Assembly: GCA_002224055.1 (NCBI GenBank)
Contig: AZLU01000001.1
Span: forward strand, 1,044,766 to 1,108,765
Direction: 5' to 3'
DNA: 64,000 nt
From: Pezizomycotina sp. ARF18
Taxonomy: Eukaryota; Ascomycota
Of the stretch, positions 48,454 through 59,255 are shown in pieces. Under the pieces are notes generated by a model that was given only the letters and a program-made list of their open reading frames with translations, was not told the origin of the DNA and did not search any database. Position numbers and translations under genes: made by a program. The number at the start of each line of letters is the position of its first letter. The stretch's first letter is position 1.

Positions 48454-51019
48454 TTATACGGCGCTCTCGTATTTAGCAACGTGGGTTGCAATTGCTCTGT
48501 AATAGAAGGAAAACAAATACACGTTAGCTCTTTGATTTCTGCAACGATGTATATGATCCATATGGATATTCGGATTAAACAGGTATATTATGGCCCTTAC
48601 CTTCCACTAGGATCTGTCTGCTTGGACCACGTCGGCATCCATCGCTGGACAGTTGACGCGCACTGAGGAGGGAATTGCTCGTCGAACATCAGGCGATACC
48701 AGTAACTGGCGCAAAGAACAAAATTAACTTAACCAATATGCTAGATATATATAGGGTTTTAGGGGCGCTCTTACGCTTCCTTAGTATCAGGAATATCAGT
48801 ACCCCATTGAGGCCGTGGGTTGGCAAACTGTTCGTCAGAGATCATCTTCTCGGCAGTTTCCTAGAAAATTACGAGCCAAAATCATCAGTACTTTCTGTCG
48901 AAATTGATATGTAAAGAATGGAGCTGACTGACCTTCAGCGAATCTATCCACGAGTAGCCGACTCCGTCGCTGAACTGTTCCTTCTGCCTCCAGAGGATCT
49001 CATCAGGCAGGTAAGGTTTGACGTCAGGTTCGTCCTTGGTGTCGAACGCCTTCCGGAGGACGTGCTTCTCGATTCTTTCCGGTGTAATCATCTTCTCTGC
49101 CGGGTTGAAGCCCATTGCTGTCTCAAGGAACTATTTGTTTTTAGAGAATGGGTTAGTTTACAGCTTTCGTATCATATAATACTATGTTGGTAAAATGGAA
49201 GATCCTACCTCTTTATCCAAGAATGGAACTCTGGCCTCTAGACCCCATGCCGAAGTAGACTTGTTGGCACGAAGACAGTCGGCATAGTGCAGGTTCTTCA
49301 CACGCCGGACACACTCGGCGTGGAATTCCTCCTTATTGGGGGCGGCGTGGAAATAGAGGTATCCTCCAAAGATTTCATCGCTTCCTTCTCCACTCAGGAC
49401 CATCTTTACGCCCGTTGCTTTAATCTTCCTGCTCAGCAGGTACATGGGAGTGGATGCTCTAATAGTTGTCACGTCGTACGTTTCGAGATGGTAAATAACA
49501 TCACGAAGAGCATCGAGCCCTTCGTCTACCGTAAAAGTAAAATCGTGGTGGACTGTTCCCAGATACTCGGCGACCTTCTTCGCCGCGATACCGTCGGGAG
49601 ACCCTGGGAGACCGATGGAAAAAGAGTTCAACTGTGGGAACTTCTGAACAGTCCTCAGGTTGCCCTCAGCGTCTACACCGACAAGACCGGCGTCTCCCGC
49701 ACCCGTGACTATTCCGCTTTGTAGCATCGTGTGCGTGTTGGACTTCTGCGTCTCCCGGACAGCAATCGAAGCGATCAAGCTGGAATCTAATCCACCAGAT
49801 AGGAGGACGCCATATGGTACTTCCGCCATCAGCCTCTTCCGCACGGCATTCTCAAGAGAATGGCGGACCTTGTTTAAGTCCAAAGGTGCCTTAGGCGTGA
49901 TGGAGCCGTCCCACCACTTGGGTTCAAAATAACGGGTAGTCTCGCCCGTAAGAGAATCGTATACGTGGCCCGGAGGGAAAGAGACGATCTTGTCGCAAAC
50001 TGGGTGCAAGCATTTCAGCTCGGAAGCAAAGTAGACCGTCTTAGGCTGAGCCACGACCACCCTTGGTATAGGGTAGTGATTCCGATAGGGTCCCTCGCTG
50101 CAATCATCCGGTTCTTCTTCGCATCGTATAGCACAAATGAGAACATGCCGTCGAGCAGCCTCGGTGTGTCGATATCGTGTTCTGGGTACTAATACAAATA
50201 CGAACGTTAGCAAATTTCTCTCTAGCTTAATGTTCCATGTGTCATGAACAAGTTAAGACTGAGCATACCAGGTGTAAGATGACCTCGCAATCGGAGTTGG
50301 TCTTAAACTTGTACTTTGAACCCAGCTGCTCTCGTAGTATTCTGTGGTTGTAAATTTCGCCATTGACGGCCAGAATCAACGAGTTATCCTCGTTGGTTAA
50401 GGGTTGAGCTCCACTGTCTATTCGTTGAAGTGAATTACGTTAGATGCCACAATATATACTAAAACCATCAATCAAAACGTTGAATTGGAACGTACTAATG
50501 CCAACAATACTCAATCGCTCGTGCGTTAGAACTGCAAGATGAATAACTGTCAGTCAAGGCGATTCTCCGTAGCTTTATCACAACTGGCATCTCATCCAGA
50601 ACTGTGCTTACTGGAATCGTTGGAAATGATGTTTCCACCTGAAAAGCAGGTAAGTTGTTAGTACCCCTGCTCCTAGCACAACTTGCGAATATCGAATCTT
50701 CACTTGGGGGACTTACTCCAATCTGGGCCACGATGCCGAATCCTTTAACAAATAGCATTAAAATTAGCTCATTGTCCTTTGCATTATGATACTAAGTCGC
50801 AATCTAGAAATCCCGTTCAGAAAAAAAAAAAAAACTCACGCTTTCGCCAATTGAAGCGCTTGAGGCTTGAACGACTGGACGTTCGGATGCTATAGCGAGA
50901 TGAAGCGATTAGTTTATCAATTGACGACTTCTGAGTAAGGAAACTTGACTGGATTGTTAACGGTCTACGGCGGCGCCGATGCTCTTACTTACCTGGTGAA
51001 CACAGAAGATACCGCACAT
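48454..51019 (-). CDS. Asparagine synthetase (glutamine-hydrolysing)
   Basis: Makes asparagine from aspartate, ATP and glutamine in the cytosol. Exon 1 (50993-51019) is MCGIFCVHQ, with Cys2 the N-terminal nucleophile of the glutaminase domain. Short exons follow: [44 protein letters not shown], then [20 protein letters not shown] and [17 protein letters not shown]. The synthetase domain has [20 protein letters not shown] (the SGGLDSS ATP loop), [49 protein letters not shown] and ARVPFLDKE. The C-terminus reads [32 protein letters not shown] and [13 protein letters not shown], stop 48454-48456. About ten introns of 60-110 nt. One frame change near 50070 (TGGTCGTGGCTCAG) fits a missing base. 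About 580 residues, as usual. Confidence 0.95.
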
Positions 51020-52353
51020 TTTGATCTAAAGCTGAGCGAGGTTCTAGTAAATTTCGAGCTTGTAAGAGAGTGGCAGAAAAGTGAGCGCAACCAGAGGATA
51101 TTCAGATTCACAAATCGCAGACACGAGAGTTGTACGGAGAGGATCTGGGGATACTGAAGGGAGAAGATGGAAAGCAGGGACGAAGAGGGGTTTTAAAAGA
51201 GTCACAGGAACCGGAGAGATAAGAAGCGGAATCCGTTAAAAATTACAAGGGCAATTGAAGCACTAATAATAAGATTCGGAGCTCGGCCAAGTTCAGCCAA
51301 AAGGTAAATTTTTTTTCTTGCCTTTTTTTCTCTCTCTATTTTCATGTGTATAGCTAGCTAGCTCTCTCTCTTATTCAATCGAATCAGATCAAATGAAAAT
51401 CAACATACGACCTTTTTTTCTGACTGAGAAGAATAGTCCCTTATTGTAGAGCTCGCCTCTGCCTGCTCAAATAAGCTAGCTAGCCAGGCCTCCAGTAGAA
51501 AAAAGCACCGCCAAAGCTCCGAAGGATTCATAACAGCATTGAATCAAGCAGACACCAATAGTCCTATAGGTACTTACTTTGTGTAGCATATAAGCGGCCC
51601 TTTTGTCCTATTTTGCTCTTTCTGCCCGCCTTATCTTCGCTCACCGTCATGTGTAAATATATACAAAGTATATAATTAGTATGATCCCTATTGACTAGTC
51701 TTTTTTATACTGCAATTGCAGCTTATCTCGCGAATTATCCGATACCGCCATTTTATTAGGTGAAGAGAAAAAAGAAAAGAAAGGAAAAGAGAAGATAAAA
51801 AAGCAAATGCAGAGAAACTGCTACATGTAAAAAAAGGAATTATAAGTTCAGCAAAAAGCAGCAAAATCTGAAAAGGTTAATATCGCGGTATCGCGGCTCT
51901 TTTTCTAGATGAGATCTGTTGGAAAAAGCAAAGATTTCAATCGCGACTGATTATATAATCGGATCTGCAAAATGGACTGACCTCTTTTGCTCGTGGCGCG
52001 ACAAATACCGGTGTCTGGAGCTTGCCAGTTTTATTTCTTTTCCTTCATTCCCTTTGTAAAGCCTTCCTGACTTTACGAACAACCACTTCGTCAACTACCC
52101 TAATCGTCTTCTCTAAAAACCTCTCTATCACTGTTATTCTAATTGACGATCTCTCATTATCTGTTTCCATAGAATTACTTATTCCTTATCTCTAAATCCG
52201 CAGGAGTCTGTAACATTTTTACTCAACTGTTCAGGCGCGAAACAAGAGTTCCTTTTTTACTGCAGGAGCTCGTCAAAAGCAATAGTAACGACTTGCTGTA
52301 TTAACGACGACAAAAAACTACCGCAATATTCTGATTTGCGACTTATCTTCATC
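51020..52353. other. Divergent promoter region between ASN and UBC9
   Basis: AT-rich with CT-rich leader-like sequence just left of UBC9. Several TAGCTAGCTAGC-type palindromic stretches lie near 51350-51362 and 51474-51484. No gene. Confidence 0.5.
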
Positions 52354-53269
52354 ATGTCGCTCTGTCAGAATCGCCTGCAAGAGGAAAGGTAATAGCCACC
52401 AAATGTTTCTGCAATCGCGGAATGTTCGCGAATACTCGTATCCGGAATGTTAAACACCTGCTGCTATTGTATACATGCTCAACATACGAGCTGATAGTTT
52501 GAGATACAGCCTTACTAACTTATTTATCTTTCCTTCCACTCTAGGTATGCATCCCTATTCCCCTTTGCTACCTCGAGCTATGAGCTACATATACTATCCA
52601 AAAAAATGGAGCACAAAGATTTACAAAAACGGGCCTAAAGGAAGCAGTGGAGGAAGGACCATCCGTTTGGATTCTACGCTAAACCGGCAAGGGCCGCTAA
52701 CAACGTTGGCCTCGACCTCATGAAATGGAGCTGCGGAATTCCCGGCAAAGAGAAGACGCTCTGGGAGGGTGGATTGTTCAAGCTTGAGATGACGTTCCTG
52801 AAGGTAGTTGGCTCCGCTACCTTTCTTTACCATTACTACGTGCTACTCCTATATCAAGAGTGACGCGATGATTGCTGATCAGTCCATTATATATACAGAA
52901 TACCCGACTAAGCCTCCGAAATGTATACTATCCCAAATAAGGCGCTGATCTCTCCATAACCATCCCTCTACCTTCCACGTGCAAAACTCCGTCCCTAACG
53001 CTTCTAATTTACAAACAGGCAAATTCGTTCCTCCCCTCTCCATCCAAACGTCTACCCTTCAGGACCGTCTGCCTTTCCATCCTCAACGAAGACGAAGGCT
53101 GGAAGCCGCCATCACGATCAAGCAGATCCTCCTTGGCATCCAAGCACTCCTAGACGACCCCAACCCTGAATCCCCAGCCCAGGCCGATGCTTACCACCTC
53201 TTCAAGAAAGACCGTGTCGCGTACGAAAAGAAGGTCCGCGCCATCGTCAAGGAAAACCCTGCTCCATAG
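52354..53269 (+). CDS. UBC9: SUMO-conjugating enzyme UBC9
   Basis: The E2 enzyme that transfers SUMO to lysines. Exon 1 (52354-52388) is [11 protein letters not shown](R). Exon 2 (52641-52803) gives [37 protein letters not shown] and [13 protein letters not shown]. Exon 3, near 52901-52920, reads EYPTKPPKC. The last exon holds KFVPPL, then in shifting frames [20 protein letters not shown], with the catalytic Cys in TVCLSIL, followed by [20 protein letters not shown] and [20 protein letters not shown] to NPAP and the stop at 53267-53269. Three missing bases in ~60 bp of the last exon are obvious because UBC9 is almost invariant. About 157 residues. Essential and normally single-copy, so it is a good calibrator of sequence error. 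Confidence 0.96.
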
Positions 53270-54108
53270 CGAAGTACATCTTTGCTTTTTCTTCGGAGCT
53301 AGGGTACACCTTCTACTTTTTCTTGGGAGAGGGAGGCGAGATTAGGAAGAGGTGGGATCTTATTTATTTTAAGCGGTCAAGGGAATGCAAGGCAAAAACT
53401 ACTTATGTACACATCTAATAATCGAATACCTTGGTATGGCCGCGAAGAGGTGTTTTTCATTGTTAATCTCATCGGTTTTCTTTTTTAATTAATGGCGAAA
53501 ACTATATGCTAAAGACAAAAAAACTTATAATTTTTCTTTACGGTATGGGACCTTTTTTCTGTTTTTCGCGTTTATTCTAATACTTAGTACCATTAAATCT
53601 TCTCACGATGTCTTTTTCTTTAATGATTTGCAACGGGTGTTATAAGTTATGGAAACTTCAAGAACTTCAAGAAATACGAGGGGGAAAATTTTGTATGTCA
53701 CAAATATACGTTGGTAGAATAGAATATCTATAGCAGCAGACCTCGTAATCTCAATCTTGATCGAAACTCTACTTAATTGTTTAGACATCGACGATTGTCA
53801 GAGTCATTAGCTGGAACAGACGATGTTTCTCATTTTCTCTAAGAACATCTTTCGAATCGTTGTTTGTGCCCGCCTAGTGAAGTTTTTTTTATTTCACTAT
53901 TAAGAGTTTATGCGACATTATAAAGTCGTAAAAAGAATAACAAATCCCATGAAAAACAAACCCAATCCTTGTAGGAAGAAAACATATTAAGGCATTTTAA
54001 AACATTCTTTGGAAGGAAAAAAAGAAAAGCAAGCGCCGAATTATTTTATATCAAAGAGGAAAGAAAAATAACACCCGAAAAGAAATAGAAAGGTTTAGAA
54101 AAGAAAAT
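53270..54108. other. Convergent spacer between UBC9 and RPS23
   Basis: 3' flanking DNA, AT-rich. A 61-codon minus frame near 53603-53788 is not supported. No other feature. Confidence 0.5.
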
Positions 54109-54948
54109 TTAAGAACGAGGCTTCTCCTTCTTCTCCTTCCAGAGAGCGCCTGTAAGAGAAATGGTAGAGAGATATGTTAGCCCGATTGCTCATATATATC
54201 AATTTCAGTGTTCGCTTGGATTTGTTTCTGCGTGGAAAAAAGTAGATGTGTCGTAGATAGGGAAGAGATATAAGAACATACTCAGACCGACACCAGAAAC
54301 CTTGACGACCTTGAAACGAACTCCCGGAATATCACCCTTGGCCTTGCCTTTACGACCGAAACCAGCGAGGAGGACCTCATCGTTCTCGTCGACAAAGTTC
54401 AGGCAACCGTCATTGGGGACTGAAAAATCGTGAAAAAAAACCCGTCCGTTAGCCAAACCCATTCTTGTCTTTTTGCCATAGTATACACCGTTCGACCGTC
54501 CATTTTGCCCCCCCCCCAAAAAAAAAAAAAATCTTTAGAAGGGTTGTTTTTTCCCCATTGCTTACCGAAAGCAGTAACCTTCTTCCCGTTCTTGATTAGC
54601 TGGACCCTGACGCACTTCCTGATGGCTGAGTTGGGCTGCTTGGCTTCGACACCGACCTTCTCGAGGACGATACCCTTGGCGTGCGAGGAACCACCGAAGG
54701 GCGAGGACTTGAAGGCGTACCGAGAAGGCGCTTCTTGAAACCGAGATCGGCCCAGCGGTTGTCACGGCGGTGGTTACGCAGCTTGCGGGCGAGTTGAGGC
54801 CACGGGGCTTTCCTCTGTTGAAAGTGGTGGAGAGAATACGTTAGCAAGAGAGACTAGAAAAGGAACAAAACCGAATTCCTGTTGCTTTGATTTGAAGATG
54901 TACGTTTGTAGATGATAGGACCACTCAATAGTATACGTACTTTCCCAT
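54109..54948 (-). CDS. RPS23: 40S ribosomal protein S23 (uS12)
   Basis: uS12 lies at the decoding centre of the small subunit. Exon 1 (54941-54948) is only eight bases, ATGGGAAA. After a 126-nt intron the protein continues [68 protein letters not shown] and [15 protein letters not shown]. After the next intron comes [20 protein letters not shown] then [20 protein letters not shown], and after the last [12 protein letters not shown] with TAA at 54109-54111. The KQPNSAIR loop with the hydroxylated proline is intact. Two single missing bases are evident: AACTC.GCCCGC, and GGTACGCCTTC where ACGGCC is expected. About 145 residues. It is divergent to MPP10 across 447 bp. Confidence 0.97.
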
Positions 54949-55395
54949 ATTGAATTGTTTTTATTAAAGAAATAAATAGGTTTAGATTTTTTTAAGGGTG
55001 TTTGAGGTTGTTGATGTTTGATGTTAATGTTATTTCGTGATTAAGTTGGTTAAGTGTATCGCGGTGTTGTCGTTGTAGTTAGACTGAAAAATAATTATTG
55101 TCGAACTCTTTTTTTTTCCGGTAAAGGTTTGCTTGCCTTGGAAGTATTCTTTTTTTTGCGGAGAAAAAAGCAGTCACAGGTAAAACAACACGCACAAATC
55201 ATGCCATTTTAAATCCCAATCTTATCTTATCCATCTTATCGCTCCTTCCCGATAAGACGGTTCCTTTATCGGCTGAAATTTTTTCTCTTCCTCTCAAGCG
55301 GCATTTTGTAAGGAATCAAAAGAAACTTCTTTCAGCGCTCAGTTCAATTGCAATTGCTCTTGAGATTTCCCATTGTCAACCGAGAGAAAATCATC
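54949..55395. promoter_or_regulatory. Shared divergent promoter of RPS23 and MPP10 with HomolD box and GATA motifs
   Basis: CAGTCACA at 55171-55178 is an exact HomolD box, the element of ribosomal-protein promoters in fission yeast. Four GATAAG motifs lie at 55221-55226, 55226-55231 and 55235-55240 (minus sense) and 55251-55256 (plus sense), with a related TTTATC at about 55264. No clear TATA box is seen for either gene. Confidence 0.65.
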
Positions 55396-57365
55396 ATGGT
55401 GAACAAGGACGATAAACCGATTACGCTCCAGGAGATACTCCTGAAAGAGCCCCAGGACTTCCTCCAGCCGTCGCCGGAACTGCAAAAGCTGTCGATATGC
55501 CTCACGAAGCGGCTCCTGGACCCGCTGGCGACCTGCAGCAAGCGTGGCGCAAGCAGCACGGGATGGACTCCCTCCACGTGGACGGTTTCAGCGTGGATCA
55601 GGTCTGGGAGCAGTCTTCTAGTCTCGTCGACCTGCTGATCAACACCGCCCGCTTCACTTCCTCTCAGCAGACGCGCAGAATTAAAAATGCAGAGGAAGAG
55701 ATGAAGTAGAAATGGAAGAGGATGAGGAGATGTTGCGCGCCGTCTCCAATGGACACCGATAGCAGCGAGGAAGAAGACGATGATGGCGAGTTTGCTTCCT
55801 TTAACGATGAAGAGGAAGAGGAAGAAGAAACCGCAGAGAAAGTCAAGAAGCCTAATGACCCGGTTCAAGTGCTAAAAATCTCTCTCCAATGGCAAGCTAT
55901 CTATACAGCCATTCTCCCGCGACGCCCACGGCTCAACGATGGGTTCTTCGCGATCGACGAGTTCAATCGCGATACGGAGCAGTTCGAGGATGCCGATGCC
56001 GCGGGTTGCCTTTGGGGTCTGATGATGAGAGTATCGACTGAACGCTGACCCGGATCTTGTCGATGAAGTGAAGACCACAATGAAGACGAGGATGATGACG
56101 ATGAGGACATGGACAGCGAGGACGGGCAGGATATGCGAGGACTCTCTTTACAGGGACTTTTTCGTAGCTGCCAAAAACGGAAGGCCTATAAAAAGAAGTT
56201 GCTATGCCTGAGGACGACGAAGAAGGGACGAAGAGGAGGAGGAAGTAAATGTGGAGTTCGATATCGGTCCCATCCACCGAGATTTGTTCGGCCAGGATTT
56301 CGTCGGCAGCAGTGACGGTTCGGATGTTGACGAGGACGAAGATGAGGAAGAAGGAGTAGTAGGCACGGCAAAATCCTCCCACAAGCGGCGCCAGGCTGCG
56401 CTGTCGAAGAAATCCGCAAGCTCGAACGCGAGAACGTGGCGAAGCGCGACTGGACGCTCTCCGGCGAAGCTCGCGCCGCGCAGCGGCCCCTCAATTCCCT
56501 CCTCGAAGAAGACCTCGAGTTTGACCGCGCCGGGAAACCCGTCCCCGTGATATCCAGGGAGGACAGCTTGGAGGAAATGATCAAGCGCAGGATCATAGCG
56601 GAGGGACTTTGACGAGCTGGTCAAGCGCACGGAGTTAGGCTGCCGAGGGACGCTTCGCTGCGCTCCAGAGTCGAGCTGGACGATTCGAAATCGCAGCGCA
56701 GCCTGGCGGAGATCTACGAGGAGGAACACCTCAGGTCCATCGACCCGGAGAATCACCTACGACGCTAGTGCTAACGAGCAGGCGCTGAAGAAGGATATCA
56801 AGGCGCTCTTCTCCGACGTCGTCAGGAAGCTGGACTCGCTGAGCTCGTGGCATACACGCCGAAGCTGCCGCAGCCGAGCATCGGAGTCGTGGTGGATGCA
56901 CCGACGCTGGAGATCGAGGACGCTCAGCCATCTGCGGCGCGGGAGGTCCGCTCATGGGTCACTCCAATATGCGCCGCAAGAAGTCTACTCTGCAGGTAGC
57001 GGCGTCGGTGCCTCGGGTAAGAGCAAGCAGCAGCAAGGCGGCGATAATTCGGAATTCGTAACAAAAGGTGGTATCCCCATTGCGCGCGCGGAGATGACCA
57101 AGTCTGAAAAACGAAGCGCAGGCGCCGAAATCGCAATCTTTCAAACAAGGGATAAGCCCGTCGTCATCATCGTCGTCACAACCAAAGCAGACTGCGTCGA
57201 ATAACGATTCGCAACAGCATCATCCAAAAGCTCAAGGCGAATAACGTGACCGTAATCGGTAAAGACGGAGAATGGAGGGACATCGATGGAAATCAGTCGG
57301 GGAGAAGCAACCTGCGCGCGGCGCAGCTTGAAACTAATGTAAATTACGATCTCGAAATGTATTAA
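55396..57365 (+). CDS. MPP10: U3 snoRNP protein MPP10 (small-subunit processome)
   Basis: Mpp10 is a U3 snoRNP component needed for 18S rRNA processing in the nucleolus. Start MVNKDDKPITLQEILLKEPQ, then FLQPSPELQKLSICLTKRLL, HVDGFSVDQVWEQ, long acidic blocks (SSEEEDDDGEFASFNDEEEE), DGFFAIDEFNRDTEQFED, IGPIHRDLFGQDFVGS, ENVAKRDWTLSGEARAAQRP, LNSLLEEDLEFDRAGKPVPV, SREDSLEEMIKRRIIAE, DDSKSQRSLAEIYEEEHL, KKDIKALFSDVVRKLDSLSS and a C-terminal IQKLKANNVTVIGKDGEW. Stop TAA is at 57363-57365. The gene has no convincing intron, but the frame changes about a dozen times in 1.97 kb, the densest breakage in the window. All conserved blocks appear in the right order, so the gene is probably whole in the organism. 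About 650 residues. Confidence 0.93.
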
Positions 57366-57767
57366 TATTGCAACTGTAGAAAAGAAACTCTTTTGTATAT
57401 ATTACAGATACCTATAAATGTGAGCTATAAAATTACTCCTCAAACACACGGCCGCGGGCCCAATGGCTCTAGAGAAGAGTTAAAAAAAGTATACAGGCCG
57501 TACCAAGATCCGAAAGTCGAACAGACCGGATGAGATGGAAAAAATACTTTGCGGGGGAAAGGAAGTAAAAACGCCGATCGAAAATGACAAAGATCAAATA
57601 TAGCACAAGAAAAGGTTCAAAGTGATGAGTAAACGCCACCCATGGAAAAATATTGTATAACGCAAGTGTAATTTTAAAGTATCCAAATGCAACCAGCCTG
57701 ACCCTGTAGAAATGTAGATAATGACAAGTTTGGTTTCGAGAAATACTCGTACTCTCTCGGGGCAAGA
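57366..57767. other. Convergent spacer downstream of MPP10
   Basis: 3' flanks of MPP10 and of the zinc-ribbon gene. No other signal. Confidence 0.5.
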
Positions 57768-58424
57768 TTATGTCCGGTAACTCCAGCCACAGTTGAAACA
57801 GATAGTCTCGTTGTTCATTTGGAATAGCTCGTCCGACGCACAGTGGGGACAGGCTTGAGATGCGGTGTGAGAAACGGAGTCATCAATAGCCATGTCGCTA
57901 TCCTGGTGGTCATATTCGTTGATCATGGTGTTGAGTTCCTGTTCCTCTAAAGCGATCATTTCATCGATCAATGCGGCCTCTGGTTAAGATAGAAAAGGCA
58001 ACGTTAGTTCCACCTCAGATATATCCCGAGAATAGGTTTGAGATAACACTCACCATCGGATGCATTTGTCCCATGTAATCGTCCTGCACCATTTCATCCT
58101 CATACGATGTTGTTAAATCGATCAAAAGTGCCTCCCGTTTTTGGTATTTCCCTTCTCCGCTTTTCGGCAAGGAACATCGTCCTTTGCATCTGGAAGCGCA
58201 AAAATCAGACAGTTAGCATTTGCCCTCAAAAAAAAAAAAAAAAAAAAAAGCCATCTCTGATCTTCCAAGAACTGGTTCCTCCTCCGCTCCCGCTGATCCT
58301 CTGACGACCGCATCAGCGGGTTCGGCTGGAACGGTCGCTTAAACTGGACTTGTTCTTCGGTGGCTGGGTGGCGATGAGCCGAACAATGGCGCCGACGACG
58401 ATGATGTGAACGGGCCCTGTCCAT
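57768..58424 (-). CDS. RPA-interacting-protein-like zinc-ribbon protein
   Basis: The last exon reads IDEMIALEEQELNTMINEYD, an acidic linker, and a C-terminal zinc ribbon: CPHCASDELFQMN then ETICFNCGWSYRT (CxxC...CxxCG), with the stop at 57768-57770. This resembles the C-terminal finger of RPA-interacting (RIP/RPAIN) proteins, which import replication protein A. Upstream exons contain LTTSYEDEMVQDDYMGQMHP and, in the first exon, MDRARSHHRRRRHC with RPFQPNPLMRSSEDQRERRR. A T/A run at about 58228-58248 occupies the intron start, and the donor site there is not clear. One frame change near 58125. The N-terminal RPA-binding region is not recognisable, so the family call is tentative. Confidence 0.5.
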
Positions 58425-59255
58425 GCTTATAGCGATGAAAGGATAACGGGACGGCTTCGTCGGGTGTAAGGGGTGTAGAAAGGCCGGGGCGGTGAACTCA
58501 TGATTAAACTCATGGTTATAACCGAAAAGAAAGGGTAATATGGAGAGGTTGGCGAAATCTCTAAGTAGATGGATTGGAATGTCTACGTAGTAGTGGTAGT
58601 AAATGTTTTATCTGTTGAGTTGGTGATGATGAAACTAAAAAAAGATGAACGGAAGATAGGAGGAGGATAACTCGTAAAATAGTGTGGTGGTACATTTTTT
58701 TTAATAGCAGAGGTATTGGTGCAACATGCAAGAGAATGCTTGGCGCGCAAGTTAAAATAACAACGCCTTTTTATTATTTTACGCGTCAATATAACTAGAG
58801 ACACAACACGCTCAGAACCAACCAATGATTAATTATAACCGATTAAGACGAACGCGTTTTTTTTCTGTTAATTAAATGATAACAAGCAAATTTGCTAGTA
58901 ATATGTTGCTATCTAAGCTCCACAATTCTGGACAAATCTCTAGAAATAGAAGAAGCCTGTTCAAATCAAAACGAGTAATATCATTATAGTTGATTATTAT
59001 AGTTGGCGAGGGTATAATTGATATATCTATGCACTCTTTACTATATTTATATTCAATACTTCGTAAGAACTGCATCCCAGAGAAACAGTGCACAAAAGCT
59101 GTTAGAGTCCATCAACCAAAGGCGACCGATGTTGTGTAGCTAACAACTCAATCCGTAGCTTTCACTTGCTAAGCGCATTGCAACAGAATTATCTCTTCTC
59201 AGCCTCGCAGCGGTGGAAATAGAAAAAAAAAAAAAAAAAACAGTTACACTACTAC
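58425..59255. other. Spacer, no gene seen
   Basis: AT-rich with an A run at about 59223-59240. Likely promoter of the zinc-ribbon gene at the left and 3' flank of the desaturase at the right. Confidence 0.5.
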
